Assembly (NCBI GenBank): GCA_901457705.2
Contig: LR590083.2
Span: 2,666,597-2,730,596 of the forward strand
DNA length: 64,000 bases
DNA from: Beijerinckiaceae bacterium RH AL1
GTDB taxonomy: Bacteria; Pseudomonadota; Alphaproteobacteria; Rhizobiales; Beijerinckiaceae
Direction of reading: 5' to 3'
Under the pieces are notes generated by a model. It searched no databases, had not been told where the DNA came from, and saw only the letters and a program-made list of their open reading frames with translations. Numbering within the stretch: the first letter of the stretch is position 1; each line of letters opens with the position of its first letter. Position numbers and translations under genes: made by a program. Below are positions 9,164 to 19,234 of the stretch, piece after piece.

Positions 9164-9649
9164 GTGGCGCGGTTGGGGGTATGCGAGCGCCCCGGCCGGC
9201 CGCGAGCGTGACGGCGTGCTCGCCGCCCTCAAGGACGGCCTCGACGGCCGGAGCGACGGCTCGATTGCGCGACGGCCGCCCTTGACCGCGGCTGCGCGCG
9301 CCGTCCCTTGGACCTCAGGTCGGGACGAAGACACGGTCGTCTCGGTCGAACAAAGACACGAGGCGAAGGTGTCCGATGAGCGCTCGCTTCTGCCCTCGCG
9401 ATCCGATGTTTTAAGGGCGAACAGCGCCCGCATGAGCGCTTGCCATCCAATGTTTCTTTGTTCGGCGAGGCGGCCCGTTTCTCCGTCCCGGCCTGCCCTC
9501 CACTCCGCGCCGCGCGGAGCGACGGTCGAGGCTGGGCGCAGCCCACCGCCGGAGGCGGCGCGAAGCGGCCTCGAGGGTCGCGAGCCCGGCGCGACGCTGG
9601 TAGCTAGCCGGGGCCGATCCCCCGCACCGAAGCTCCCAACGCGCCCCCC
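9164..9649. other. 486-base intergenic region holding a large inverted repeat
   Basis: No gene is supported here; open frames lack family resemblance or ribosome-binding sites. The region contains the long inverted repeat listed separately (9318-9493). It also has several short GC-rich self-complementary stretches around 9225-9290 and 9510-9560. Confidence 0.6.
9318..9493. repeat. Imperfect inverted repeat, 39-base arms
   Basis: The left arm 9318-9356 and right arm 9455-9493 are the same length and match as reverse complements at 29 of 39 positions without gaps. The inner ten bases (CGAACAAAGA / TCTTTGTTCG) match perfectly. The 98-base interior holds a further small hairpin around GGGCGAACAGCGCCC (near 9416). 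It could be a non-autonomous mobile element, a structured RNA or a long terminator. It has no obvious target-site duplication. Confidence 0.6.
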
Positions 9650-10078
9650 TTACCGAGCCCCCGCCGCCTGCACGATCTCGGCCGTCACCCGGTCCGAGCC
9701 GCGCTTGCGGGCGAGCGCGCTGGCATCGAGACGGCGCTGGCCGCGCGAGAAGAACGGCACCAGCAGGATCGCGGCCTCGGCCTCCGCGTCCCAGGTCAGA
9801 GGCCCGGTGTAGGCGGGCGGCCCCGGCGGCTCGGGCGCCGGGCGCCCCGGCCGGACGGGCGCCGCCGCCCGCACCGGCCGATCGGCCAGGCCGGCCAGCT
9901 CGACGGTGAACTCATGCAGCGCGCTGGGCTCGACGCCGCGCAGCTCGATCGCGACGATCCGCCCGGCCGGGTCATAGACCACGGCGACGCCCTCCGCCGC
10001 CTCGACGCGCCGCGCCTCCGCCGCCGCGGAAAGCTCGATGCGCAAAGCCTCGGCGCTGCGATCGACCGTCACGCGCAT
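9650..10078 (-). CDS. DUF2283 domain-containing protein
   Basis: 142 residues from ATG 10078, chosen because AGGAGGACACCC immediately precedes it; the in-frame extension to 10126 lacks such a site. Residues 1-55 (MRVTVDRSAEALRIELSAAA; VVYDPAGRIVAIELRGV) fit the DUF2283 fold, a small beta-rich domain of unknown function. The middle is a proline/alanine linker. The tail ILLVPFFSRGQRRLDASALAR is uncharacterised. Function unknown; no signal peptide or membrane segment. It is transcribed towards the repeat-bearing intergenic region and is divergent from the GST gene. Confidence 0.75.
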   Translation of the reverse strand: MRVTVDRSAEALRIELSAAAEARRVEAAEGVAVVYDPAGRIVAIELRGVEPSALHEFTVELAGLADRPVRAAAPVRPGRPAPEPPGPPAYTGPLTWDAEAEAAILLVPFFSRGQRRLDASALARKRGSDRVTAEIVQAAGAR

Positions 10079-10220
10079 GGGTGTCCTCCTGGTGTATCCT
10101 CCGCTCATGGTAGCGCGGCCAACCAACGGCGGCGACCCGCCGAAGGAGGCTTATGACGCCGCACCCGACGCATGGTAAGACGACGCCTTCCCTACTCTTC
10201 CAGCCGCGAAGGACGCCCCG

Positions 10221-10910
10221 TTGACCAAGCTCGTGCTCCACACCTCGCCGGCCGTATTCCCCAATCCGCAGCGCGTGCGCCTGATGATGCACGAGAAGGG
10301 CATCGCCGATGCGGTCGAGGAGCGCATCCTGAAGATGGCGCCGGTCGGCGAGCAGCGCGGCTGGCGTCACCTCAAGCGCAACCCGTGGGGCGAGACGCCG
10401 ACGCTCGAGCTGCCCGACGGCGGCTACCTCGCCGAGAGCGCAGCGATCGCCCGCTATCTCGACGCCAGCTTCCCCGGCCGCAAGATCATGGGCGAGACGC
10501 CGCTCGAGGTCGCGCAGGACACGATGTGGGACGACCGCATCTGGGTGCAGATCCTCTACCGCATCACCACCATGTTCCACGTGCTGCACCAGGGCCTCGG
10601 CCCCAAGCTCGAGCTGACCTCCAATCCGCAATGGGGCGAGCACTGCCGCAAGGAGGCGCTGGCCCACGCCGCGTTGGTGGACCGCCACCTCGCCGACGGC
10701 CGCGACTGGCTGCTCGGCGGCCCCGAGCCGACCTTCGCCGACATCACGCTCTGCACCGCCATCGCGTTCTCGAAATACGAAGTCTGCGCCACCCCGCTCG
10801 ACGAGCGCTTCGAGCAGCTCGACCGCTACTGGCAAGCCTGGAAGGCCCGGCCGGCGTTTAAGAGCGCGTATGCGGACGGCGGTGGGCTGGCGGAGCTGAA
10901 GGCGGGGTGA
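10221..10910 (+). CDS. Glutathione S-transferase family protein
   Basis: 229 residues, TTG start at 10221 with GAAGGA eight bases upstream. The N-terminal thioredoxin-like domain runs to about residue 80 and ends with the glutathione-binding GETPTLELPDGGYLAESAAI (cis-Pro loop and ES motif). The all-helical C-terminal domain holds the N-capping-type segment PTFADITLCTAIAFSKYE. No catalytic Cys or Ser is obvious at the N-terminus (SPAVFPNPQRVRL), so substrate class cannot be set. Cytosolic. No operon partner: the repeat array follows directly. Confidence 0.9.
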   Translation: MTKLVLHTSPAVFPNPQRVRLMMHEKGIADAVEERILKMAPVGEQRGWRHLKRNPWGETPTLELPDGGYLAESAAIARYLDASFPGRKIMGETPLEVAQDTMWDDRIWVQILYRITTMFHVLHQGLGPKLELTSNPQWGEHCRKEALAHAALVDRHLADGRDWLLGGPEPTFADITLCTAIAFSKYEVCATPLDERFEQLDRYWQAWKARPAFKSAYADGGGLAELKAG

Positions 10911-10928
10911 GGGGCGCTCGCCTCCCTC

Positions 10929-11258
10929 CCTTCTCCCGCTTGCGGGAGAAGGTGGCCCGACGAAGTCGGGTCGGATGAGGGGCGCCTCAGGCACTGCACG
11001 AGCGTCGACAACCTTCGCCCGACTCCCCTCATCCGACCCCGCTTCGCGAGCCACCTTCTCCCGCAAGCGGGAGAAGGACGGGCTGCAGCGGTCCGTGGCG
11101 GCAGGGCATTTCCCGGCGTCGTTGCGAGCCGCAGGCGAAGCAATCCAGGGCCGCCGCTTCATTCTGTGTGAGCGAGCATGGCCGCCCCTAGGTTGCTTCG
11201 CTTCGCTCGCAATGACGGGTGGCGAGATCGTGGATCAGCTCGCGGGCTGATCCACGTA
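10929..11258. repeat. Repeat array copy 1
   Basis: Paired palindromes at 10929-10952 and 11054-11077 enclose inverted arms ending GGATGAGGGG and CCCCTCATCC. The 100-base ATTGCGAGC-type inverted repeat is at 11118-11217, and the thiC-tail hairpin copy at 11231-11253. Confidence 0.88.
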
Positions 11259-11296
11259 AGGAGCGGAAGGGGGTGTGAGGGGGGCTCGCGTCCCTT

Positions 11297-11630
11297 CCTT
11301 CTCCCGCTTGCGAGAGTAAGGTGGCCCGACGAAGTCGGGTCGGCTGAGGGGCGCCTCAGGCATAGCGCCGGCGTCGACAACCTTCGCCCAACTTCCCTCA
11401 TCCGACCCCGCTTCGCGGGGCCACCTTCTCCCGCAAGCGGGAGAAGGACGGGCTGCGGCGCGCCTTCGCGGCAAGGCGTTTCCCGACGTCATTGCGAGCC
11501 GCAGGCGAAGCAATCCAGGGCCGCCGCTTCATTCTGTGCGAGCGAGCATGGCCGCCCCTAGGTTGCTTCGCTTCGCTCGCAATGACGGGTGGCGGGATCG
11601 CGGATCAGCTCCGCGGGCTGATCCACGTAA
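11297..11630. repeat. Repeat array copy 2
   Basis: Same order as copy 1. The first palindrome is mutated (GCGAGAGTAAGG instead of GCGGGAGAAGG), the ATTGCGAGC-type inverted repeat is at 11488-11587, and the thiC-tail copy near 11602-11624 carries one extra C in the loop. It is therefore an older or drifting copy. Confidence 0.88.
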
Positions 11631-11685
11631 GGATGGGGGTGGGTTGAAGGAGCGGAAGGGGTGTGAGGGGGGCGCCGGCGTCCAT

Positions 11686-13986
<2,301 letters not shown>

Positions 13987-14133
13987 GACGCGGAAGCTAG
14001 CGCGATGTCGGGGGCGGGCGCAAGGGCGCGCGGAGGTGGGCGTGTCTGGTCAGCTGGGGTTACTGGGCCGGCCTGGCCACGCTCGAATTGCCTGCCGCAA
14101 GATCACAGAGAACTCGGATGATGGAGGTCGTCG

Positions 14134-14170
14134 CAAAGAAAAGACCGGGCCGCTGGCGCGTGCCCGGTCT
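14134..14170 (-). terminator. Intrinsic terminator after the 14208 small ORF
   Basis: On the minus strand an AGACCGGGC / GCCCGGTCT stem with an 11-base loop is followed by TTTTCTTT. It lies about 38 bases after the stop of the 53-residue ORF, supporting that this ORF is transcribed. Confidence 0.8.
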
Positions 14171-14207
14171 CAGGGATGTCGTGTGCCCCTCGTGCGGAGC
14201 GGGTGGC

Positions 14208-14369
14208 CTACCACTCGCCGTAGGTCGGGCGGTGCGTGGGCTTCCACGGCTCGTCGAACTGCGCGCGATGCAGCGCAGCAAGACCGACGTTGACCTCCTG
14301 CACGAAACGGCCGAGGCGCGCCCAGGCGCCAGTGACTTGATCGAAAAACTTCGATGTATTGCGGATCAT
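14208..14369 (-). CDS. Small protein (53 aa), paralogue of the 14621 ORF
   Basis: Starts at ATG 14369 directly after AAAGGAGGCTCACAG, a strong ribosome-binding site, and is followed by an intrinsic terminator. The sequence begins MIRNTSKFFDQVTGAW and ends ALHRAQFDEPWKPTHRPTYG plus EW. The second half matches the neighbouring small ORF at 14 or more of 22 positions (ALHRxQFDEPW...RPTYxEW), so the pair is a duplicated family under protein-level constraint. No signal peptide or membrane segment; mildly amphipathic N-terminus. I do not recognise the family and assign no function. Confidence 0.7.
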   Translation of the reverse strand: MIRNTSKFFDQVTGAWARLGRFVQEVNVGLAALHRAQFDEPWKPTHRPTYGEW

Positions 14370-14620
14370 CTGTGAGCCTCCTTTGGTTCGGGTTGTCCCT
14401 GCCCGCACCCGCAATATGGCCCTCGCCCCTCGGCGGTGCCAATCGAAAGGTGCGCCTGATCGATAAGGCCAGCTTGTTGTTTGCCGGCGGATGCGCGGAG
14501 ATGCCCGCGTTTTGTGCAGTGCAGCGATCGGCGTTCGCGATAGCTGGAGGGGGTGGGCCGTCGCCGCACCGCCCGTCGGCGCCGCGCACACCAAGCCGGG
14601 CTAGTCGGAAAAGGTCCCGA

Positions 14621-14869
14621 TCAGCGCGGCGCCGGCTTCGCGACGAACCCTGAAGAGACACGGCGCTCCGGCTTCGGTGCGCGCGGCCGCGGCGCGATGT
14701 AGGCCTGCCATTCCTCGTAGGTCGGGCGCCGGTTGCGGGTCCACGGCTCGTCGAACTGCACGCGATGCAGCGCGTCGAGACCGGCCCTGATATCGGCGCC
14801 GAGGCGGCGAAGCCGCCGGCCCACATCCCCGAGGTGATCGAAAAATCGCGTGATCCGGCTGTTGCTCAT
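14621..14869 (-). CDS. Small protein (82 aa), paralogue of the 14208 ORF
   Basis: Starts at ATG 14869 after CGGAGGCGACC. It reads MSNSRITRFFDHLGDVGRRL, then DALHRVQFDEPWTRNRRPTY followed by EEWQAYIAP, and has a basic C-terminal tail of about 22 residues that the shorter paralogue lacks. The shared block ALHRxQFDEPW...RPTYEEW is the diagnostic element. It is divergent from the LysR gene, whose start is 107 bases away, so LysR could control it. Function unknown; the family was not recognised. Confidence 0.68.
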   Translation of the reverse strand: MSNSRITRFFDHLGDVGRRLRRLGADIRAGLDALHRVQFDEPWTRNRRPTYEEWQAYIAPRPRAPKPERRVSSGFVAKPAPR

Positions 14870-14975
14870 GGTCGCCTCCGCTGGCTGACACATCGTTGCC
14901 TGCCCTCGCGTTATCGGGCCGAGCCGGAGAGCGCGCCAACAAAAAGCCGCTCGCTCTTGATAACGCCTCCTTATC

Positions 14976-15878
14976 ATGCGCCACCTGCCCCCGCTCTCCG
15001 CGGTCCGTGTCTTCGAGTGCGCCGCGCGCCACGAGAACTTTACGACCGCGGCCGCCGAGCTCGGCATGAGCCAAGCGGCGGTGAGCTACCAGATCCGCCA
15101 GCTCGAGGACCGGCTCGGCGTGCCGCTGTTTCGCCGCGAGCGGCGCCGCGTGCTGCTGACGGAGGCCGGGCGGCGCGCCGCGCTGGCCGCCTCGCGCGCC
15201 TTCGATGCGCTCGACGCGGCCTTCGCGGAGCTGCGCAGCGAGGACGAGAGCCTGCTGACGATCTCGGCGCCGCAGACCTTCGCCAACGAGTGGCTGGCGT
15301 GGCGGCTCGGCGGCTTCCAGATGGCGCATCCCGGCACCGCGGTGCGCCTGCTGGTCGAGGATTCCCTGGTCGATTTCTCGTCGCGCCAGGTCGACGTCGC
15401 GATCCGCGGCGGCTTCGGCCGCTGGCCGGGGCTCTCGAGCGACCATCTCATCACGATCGACGTGACGCCGATGGCGAGCCCCGCCCTGCTGCGCAAGCAC
15501 GGGCGCCCGACCATCGACAGGCTGCTCGAGCTACCGCTGCTGAGCCCGGACAATGCGGAATGGCCGCTGTGGCTTGCCAAGGCCGGCATCCCGCTGCCGC
15601 CGGGCCCCCTGCGGCGCGGCGTCAGCATGGCCTCGCAGGCCAACGACGGCACGGCGGCGATGGCCGGCCAAGGCGTCGCGGTACTGACCCCGTTCTTCTG
15701 GCGCATCGCGCTCGCCGAGCGGCGGCTGGTGCGGCTCTTCGACATGGTGGCGAGCGACGGCCGCGGCTACTGGCTGGTGACGCCGGAGCAGCGGCGCAAC
15801 GTGCCCAAGATCAAGCGCTTCCGCGAATGGCTGACGGCCGAGGTCGCGCGCCAGGTGGAGCGCGACGCCGGCCGTTAG
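14976..15878 (+). CDS. LysR-family transcriptional regulator (GcvA-like)
   Basis: 300 residues. The N-terminal winged helix-turn-helix (about 3-62) contains FTTAAAELGMSQAAVSYQIR, followed by QLEDRLGVPLFRRERRRVLL and the linker helix. Residues 90-295 form the periplasmic-binding-protein-like effector domain. LPPLSAVRVFECAARHENFT is the GcvA-subgroup N-terminus. It starts at ATG 14976 and is divergent from the small-ORF pair; LysR regulators commonly act on the divergent gene, so the 14621 ORF is the prime candidate target. Ligand unknown. Confidence 0.93.
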   Translation: MRHLPPLSAVRVFECAARHENFTTAAAELGMSQAAVSYQIRQLEDRLGVPLFRRERRRVLLTEAGRRAALAASRAFDALDAAFAELRSEDESLLTISAPQTFANEWLAWRLGGFQMAHPGTAVRLLVEDSLVDFSSRQVDVAIRGGFGRWPGLSSDHLITIDVTPMASPALLRKHGRPTIDRLLELPLLSPDNAEWPLWLAKAGIPLPPGPLRRGVSMASQANDGTAAMAGQGVAVLTPFFWRIALAERRLVRLFDMVASDGRGYWLVTPEQRRNVPKIKRFREWLTAEVARQVERDAGR

Positions 15879-15896
15879 GGAGCGCGGCGGAGGCCG

Positions 15897-17000
15897 CTAG
15901 TACTTGATGTTCTCGAAGCCCGGCACGTCGGTGAACAGCAGCGGGATGCCGCCCATCGGCTTCGTCGTGTCGAGGACGAAGTTGAAGGCGATCTGCGGCT
16001 GGATGACCTGCGAGGTGTTGTGGCCCTCGACGGTGAACGACGAGCCCGCGATGATGCCGAAGTAGTCGTTGAAGCTGTACTCGACGGCCGGCGCGATCTG
16101 GAAATTGTCCGACGTGCTGCCGCGCAGGTAGGTCGGCAGGTTGCCGAGGAAGCCGTAGGCCGAGCTGGCGCGGCTCGCCGAGAACTGGAAGTCGCTCGCG
16201 AAGACCAGCTTCTGGGTGATCGAGTACTCGACGCTCATGCCGCCGCCGCCGCTGAGGCCGGAATAGCCCGTGCCGCGGAAGCCTTGCGTCGTGCCGAACA
16301 CCGAGATGTTGTTGATGTTGACGCCGCCGAGCGGGACCGAGCCGACGACCCAGCCGCGCACGCGGATGGGGTGCTGGCTCTGGCCGAAGAACAGCGACTG
16401 CGCGACGAGGCCGAGGCGGGCGCGGTAGGTGCCGGAGCCCTGGCCGTCGTTGCTGGTGTAGAGGTTCTGGTAGCGCCCCGTCGGGATGTTGACGCCGGCC
16501 GAGAAGGTCAGCGACGGCTTGCCGGTCTTCTTGTCCTGGTCGACGAAGCGATACTCGAGCTCGGCCGGCAGGTCGCCGATCTGGCTGCCGGAATTGAACC
16601 CTGAGCGATCCTCGTTGATCTGCGTCTGCGGGTTGATGGCGATCGACAGATGATCGGTGAGGCCGAACTTGTTCAGCGTGAACGTGCCGGTCGACGACGT
16701 CTCGTTCGTCACCGGTGAGAGGCCGCCGCGCGGGCCATACTTGCCGGGGTTGAACGTCTGGATGACATAGGGCTCGAAAGCGTAGAGGCCGGCCTTCGGC
16801 ACCGCCGGCGACGGCGACAGCAGCGAGCCGGTATAGTAGGGGTCGATACCAGAGTTGACCGGCACGATCGCCTGGATGGTCGACTCGGCGTGCGCTGCAC
16901 CGCAACCCACAACAAATAAACCCGCAAAAAGCGCGTGCCGGACGACGCGTCCGTGCGTGCGCGCCGCCGAAACGGCGGCGTCCTTATTGTCTAAGCCCAT
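15897..17000 (-). CDS. Outer-membrane beta-barrel protein, MetA/phenol-degradation-like transporter family
   Basis: 367 residues from ATG 17000. The N-terminal signal peptide has its hydrophobic core at HALFAGLFVVGCGAAHAES. The mature protein is rich in alternating hydrophobic strands, aromatic girdles and Gly/Asn/Ser turns (for example SGGGGMSVEYSITQKLVFAS and APAVEYSFNDYFGIIAGSSF), and ends with an aromatic residue (ENIKY), as outer-membrane barrels do. The opening PAVPKAGLYAFEPYVI is typical of the PF13557-like family usually annotated as transporter or MetA-pathway of phenol degradation. The transported substrate is unknown. It is convergent with LysR (18 bp gap) and divergent from the permease. 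Confidence 0.75.
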   Translation of the reverse strand: MGLDNKDAAVSAARTHGRVVRHALFAGLFVVGCGAAHAESTIQAIVPVNSGIDPYYTGSLLSPSPAVPKAGLYAFEPYVIQTFNPGKYGPRGGLSPVTNETSSTGTFTLNKFGLTDHLSIAINPQTQINEDRSGFNSGSQIGDLPAELEYRFVDQDKKTGKPSLTFSAGVNIPTGRYQNLYTSNDGQGSGTYRARLGLVAQSLFFGQSQHPIRVRGWVVGSVPLGGVNINNISVFGTTQGFRGTGYSGLSGGGGMSVEYSITQKLVFASDFQFSASRASSAYGFLGNLPTYLRGSTSDNFQIAPAVEYSFNDYFGIIAGSSFTVEGHNTSQVIQPQIAFNFVLDTTKPMGGIPLLFTDVPGFENIKY

Positions 17001-17196
17001 GAAAGCCCCCGCTTCCCGAACTCGCCAACTCTGAGTCGACGAACCACGGTGAGTGTATGGCAATGCACGCACCGGTAGACGACCAAACTTTAGGCCGTGT
17101 CGACATTCTTGCAGAGATGTGACCGAAATGCTGCGTGGCACGTCCGGTGCATATTTCCCGGTCACGCCAGGTTTTGGATACGAAAGCGAGAGTTCG

Positions 17197-18664
17197 ATGA
17201 ACACGGCAGCTCTGACGGTCCGAAAATCTGTTGCCGACATCGTCGCCAGTGGCGAGGGCGAAGGGTCGATGTCGAAGTCGCTCGGGCTGGCGAGCATTAC
17301 GGCCATGGGCATCGGCGCGATCATCGGCGCCGGCATCTTCGTTTTGACCGGAACCGCCGCCGCCAACTACGCCGGGCCGGCGATCATGCTGTCCTTCGTG
17401 CTCGGCGGCGTCGCCTGCGCCTTCGTCGGCCTCTGCTATTCCGAGCTCGCCGCGATGCTGCCGGTCGCCGGCTCCTCCTACACCTATACCTCCGCGACGC
17501 TCGGCGAGATCTTCGCCTGGATCATCGGCTGGGATCTCATCCTCGAATATGCGATGGGCGCCGCGACCGTCGCCGTCGGCTGGGGCAAGTACGCGCTCAG
17601 CCTGCTCGAGAACGTCGGCATCACCATTCCGGCGACCCTCACCGCGCCGCCCGGCACCGAGGTGAAGCTCGCCGACGGCACGACGGCGCATGCGCTCTTC
17701 AACCTGCCCGCGGTGTTCATCGTTGCGGTGCTCACGATCATGCTGATCATGGGCACCAAGGAATCGGCGCGCCTCAACAACATCATGGTGGCGGTGAAGC
17801 TTCGTCGTCGTCGCCTTCATCGCGCTCGGCATCGCCTACATCAAGCCGGCCAACTGGCACCCCTTCATCCCGCAAAGCACCGGCGAGTTCGGCCATTACG
17901 GCTGGAGCGGCATCCTTCGCGGCTCGTCGGTCGTGTTCTTCGCCTTCATCGGCTTCGACGCCGTCTCGACGGCGGCGCAGGAGGCGCGCGACCCGCAGAA
18001 GGACATGCCGCGCGGCATCCTCGGCGCGCTCTTCATCTGCACGCTGCTCTACATCGCGGTCGCGGCCGTGCTGACCGGCCTCGTGCCCTACAAGGACCTC
18101 AACGTCGCCGCGCCGATCGCCAAGGGCGTCGACGTGATCGGCCTCACCTGGTTCTCGGTCGTCATCAAGATCGGCGCGCTGACGGGCCTTACGACCGTCA
18201 TCCTCGTGCTGCTCTACGGCCAGAGCCGCATCTTCTACACGATGTCGCACGACGGGCTGCTGCCCGGCCTGTTCTCGAGGATCCATCCGAAGCTGCAGAC
18301 GCCGTACTTGAGCCAGGCGCTGATCGGCACGCTCGTCGCGCTCGTCGCGGCGGTGGTGCCGATCGACATCCTCGGCGAGATGGTGTCGATCGGCACGCTG
18401 CTCGCCTTCGTGCTTGTGTGCGGCGCGGTGATCTACCTGCGGAAGAGCGACGCCGAGGTGCATCGCCCGTTCCGCGTGCCGGGCGTGCCGGTCGTCCCGC
18501 TGCTCGGCATCGCCTTCTGCCTGCTGCTGATGGCCGGCCTGCCGCTCGCGACCTGGGCCCGCCTCGTGATCTGGCTGGCGATCGGCCTCGCCATCTACTT
18601 CGGCTACAGCCGCTCGCACTCCGCGATGCGCGGCAAGGAAGGCGCCGCACGGATCGGCGCGTAA
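17197..18664 (+). pseudogene. APC-family amino acid permease, broken by one frameshift
   Basis: Inner-membrane amino acid permease of the APC superfamily, cationic amino acid transporter (YhdG/CAT) type. Frame one from ATG 17197 gives MNTAALTVRKSVADIVASGE and the first-helix motif ITAMGIGAIIGAGIFVLTG, continuing to NNIMVAVKL near 17800. The reading then shifts to another frame, FVVVAFIALGIAYIKPANWH through to RGKEGAARIGA at 18664. The join AAG-C-TTC at 17797-17803 implies two lost bases or one gained; restored, the protein is about 489 residues with 12 predicted helices and otherwise intact. No other defect is seen, so this is either a very recent inactivation or a sequencing error. Confidence 0.85.
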
Positions 18665-18683
18665 CGCCGCACACGCAACGCGG

Positions 18684-18767
18684 CGTCATCGCGAGGCGCG
18701 AAGCGACAAAGCAACCCAGGAGCAGCGCGGCGCGGCGCGGCCCTGGGTTGCTCAGCTTCGATCGCAA
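18684..18767. repeat. ATTGCGAGC-type inverted repeat
   Basis: A single degenerate member of the second repeat family seen in the thiC array: CGTCATCGCGAGGCGCGAAG, then GCAACCCAGG ... CCTGGGTTGC, then a degraded GCTTCGATCGCAA arm. It lies 20 bases downstream of the permease stop and may act as its transcript end. Confidence 0.75.
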
Positions 18768-19057
18768 CCGCGGCGCTGGTCGACGGCTGATGCACTCGCC
18801 ATCCGAACGCGAGCAGGCTTGGATCGGCGCCCAGGTCGTGGCGATCTTCGCGCTGCTCCTGACGCCATCGATCGTGTTTGCCTGGCGCTGCCGCGACAGG
18901 CTCGCCCTCGTGACAACGCTCCGGCCATTTTTTGATCGGGGCGGCGTTCGCGTGGATCGTACGATACGCCTTCCTGTAGCATCGGAGGCCGTGGTGCCGG
19001 TGCTATCACCACGGCTGCGTGTCGGCGAGCAAGCTTCGCTCGATCTGGCGCGGTGGG
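18768..19057. other. Intergenic stretch with no supported gene
   Basis: The gap from the permease stop to the 50-residue membrane ORF holds the repeat at 18684-18767 and otherwise nothing I can support. A plus-strand open frame from 18790 (MHSPSEREQAWIGAQVVAIF) has one hydrophobic stretch, but its second half looks non-coding and it overlaps the opposite gene. Confidence 0.55.
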
Positions 19058-19210
19058 CTACGAGACCGCCGGGTAGAGCTTGTTGACGATCGCGAGCACC
19101 ACGAGCAGCGCGACGCCGAGCCCGAGGCTCCAGGCCACCAGCTTGACCTCGATCGGCAGCAGCGGCTCGTAGGGCGCGTGCTCCATCTCGTGCTTCAGGT
19201 CGTTTGCCAT
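19058..19210 (-). CDS. Small single-pass membrane protein (50 aa) paired with the YeiH-type transporter
   Basis: I read this directly on the minus strand from ATG 19210 to TAG: MANDLKHEMEHAPYEPLLPI, then EVKLVAWSLGLGVALLVVLA, then IVNKLYPAVS. AGAGGAAACGTAAG precedes the ATG, giving a plausible ribosome-binding site. It has a charged, His/Glu-rich N-terminus and one transmembrane helix at about 23-43. It lies 24 bp after the stop of the putative sulfate exporter on the same strand, so the two are almost certainly co-transcribed. It may be an accessory or stabilising subunit. Family not recognised. Confidence 0.72.
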   Translation of the reverse strand: MANDLKHEMEHAPYEPLLPIEVKLVAWSLGLGVALLVVLAIVNKLYPAVS

Positions 19211-19234
19211 CTTACGTTTCCTCTTGCGTGCGAT

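Noticed and set aside
18790-19086. Plus-strand ORF of 98 codons after the permease
   Set aside because: One hydrophobic segment, but no ribosome-binding site, second half non-coding in character, and overlap with the better supported opposite 50-residue gene.
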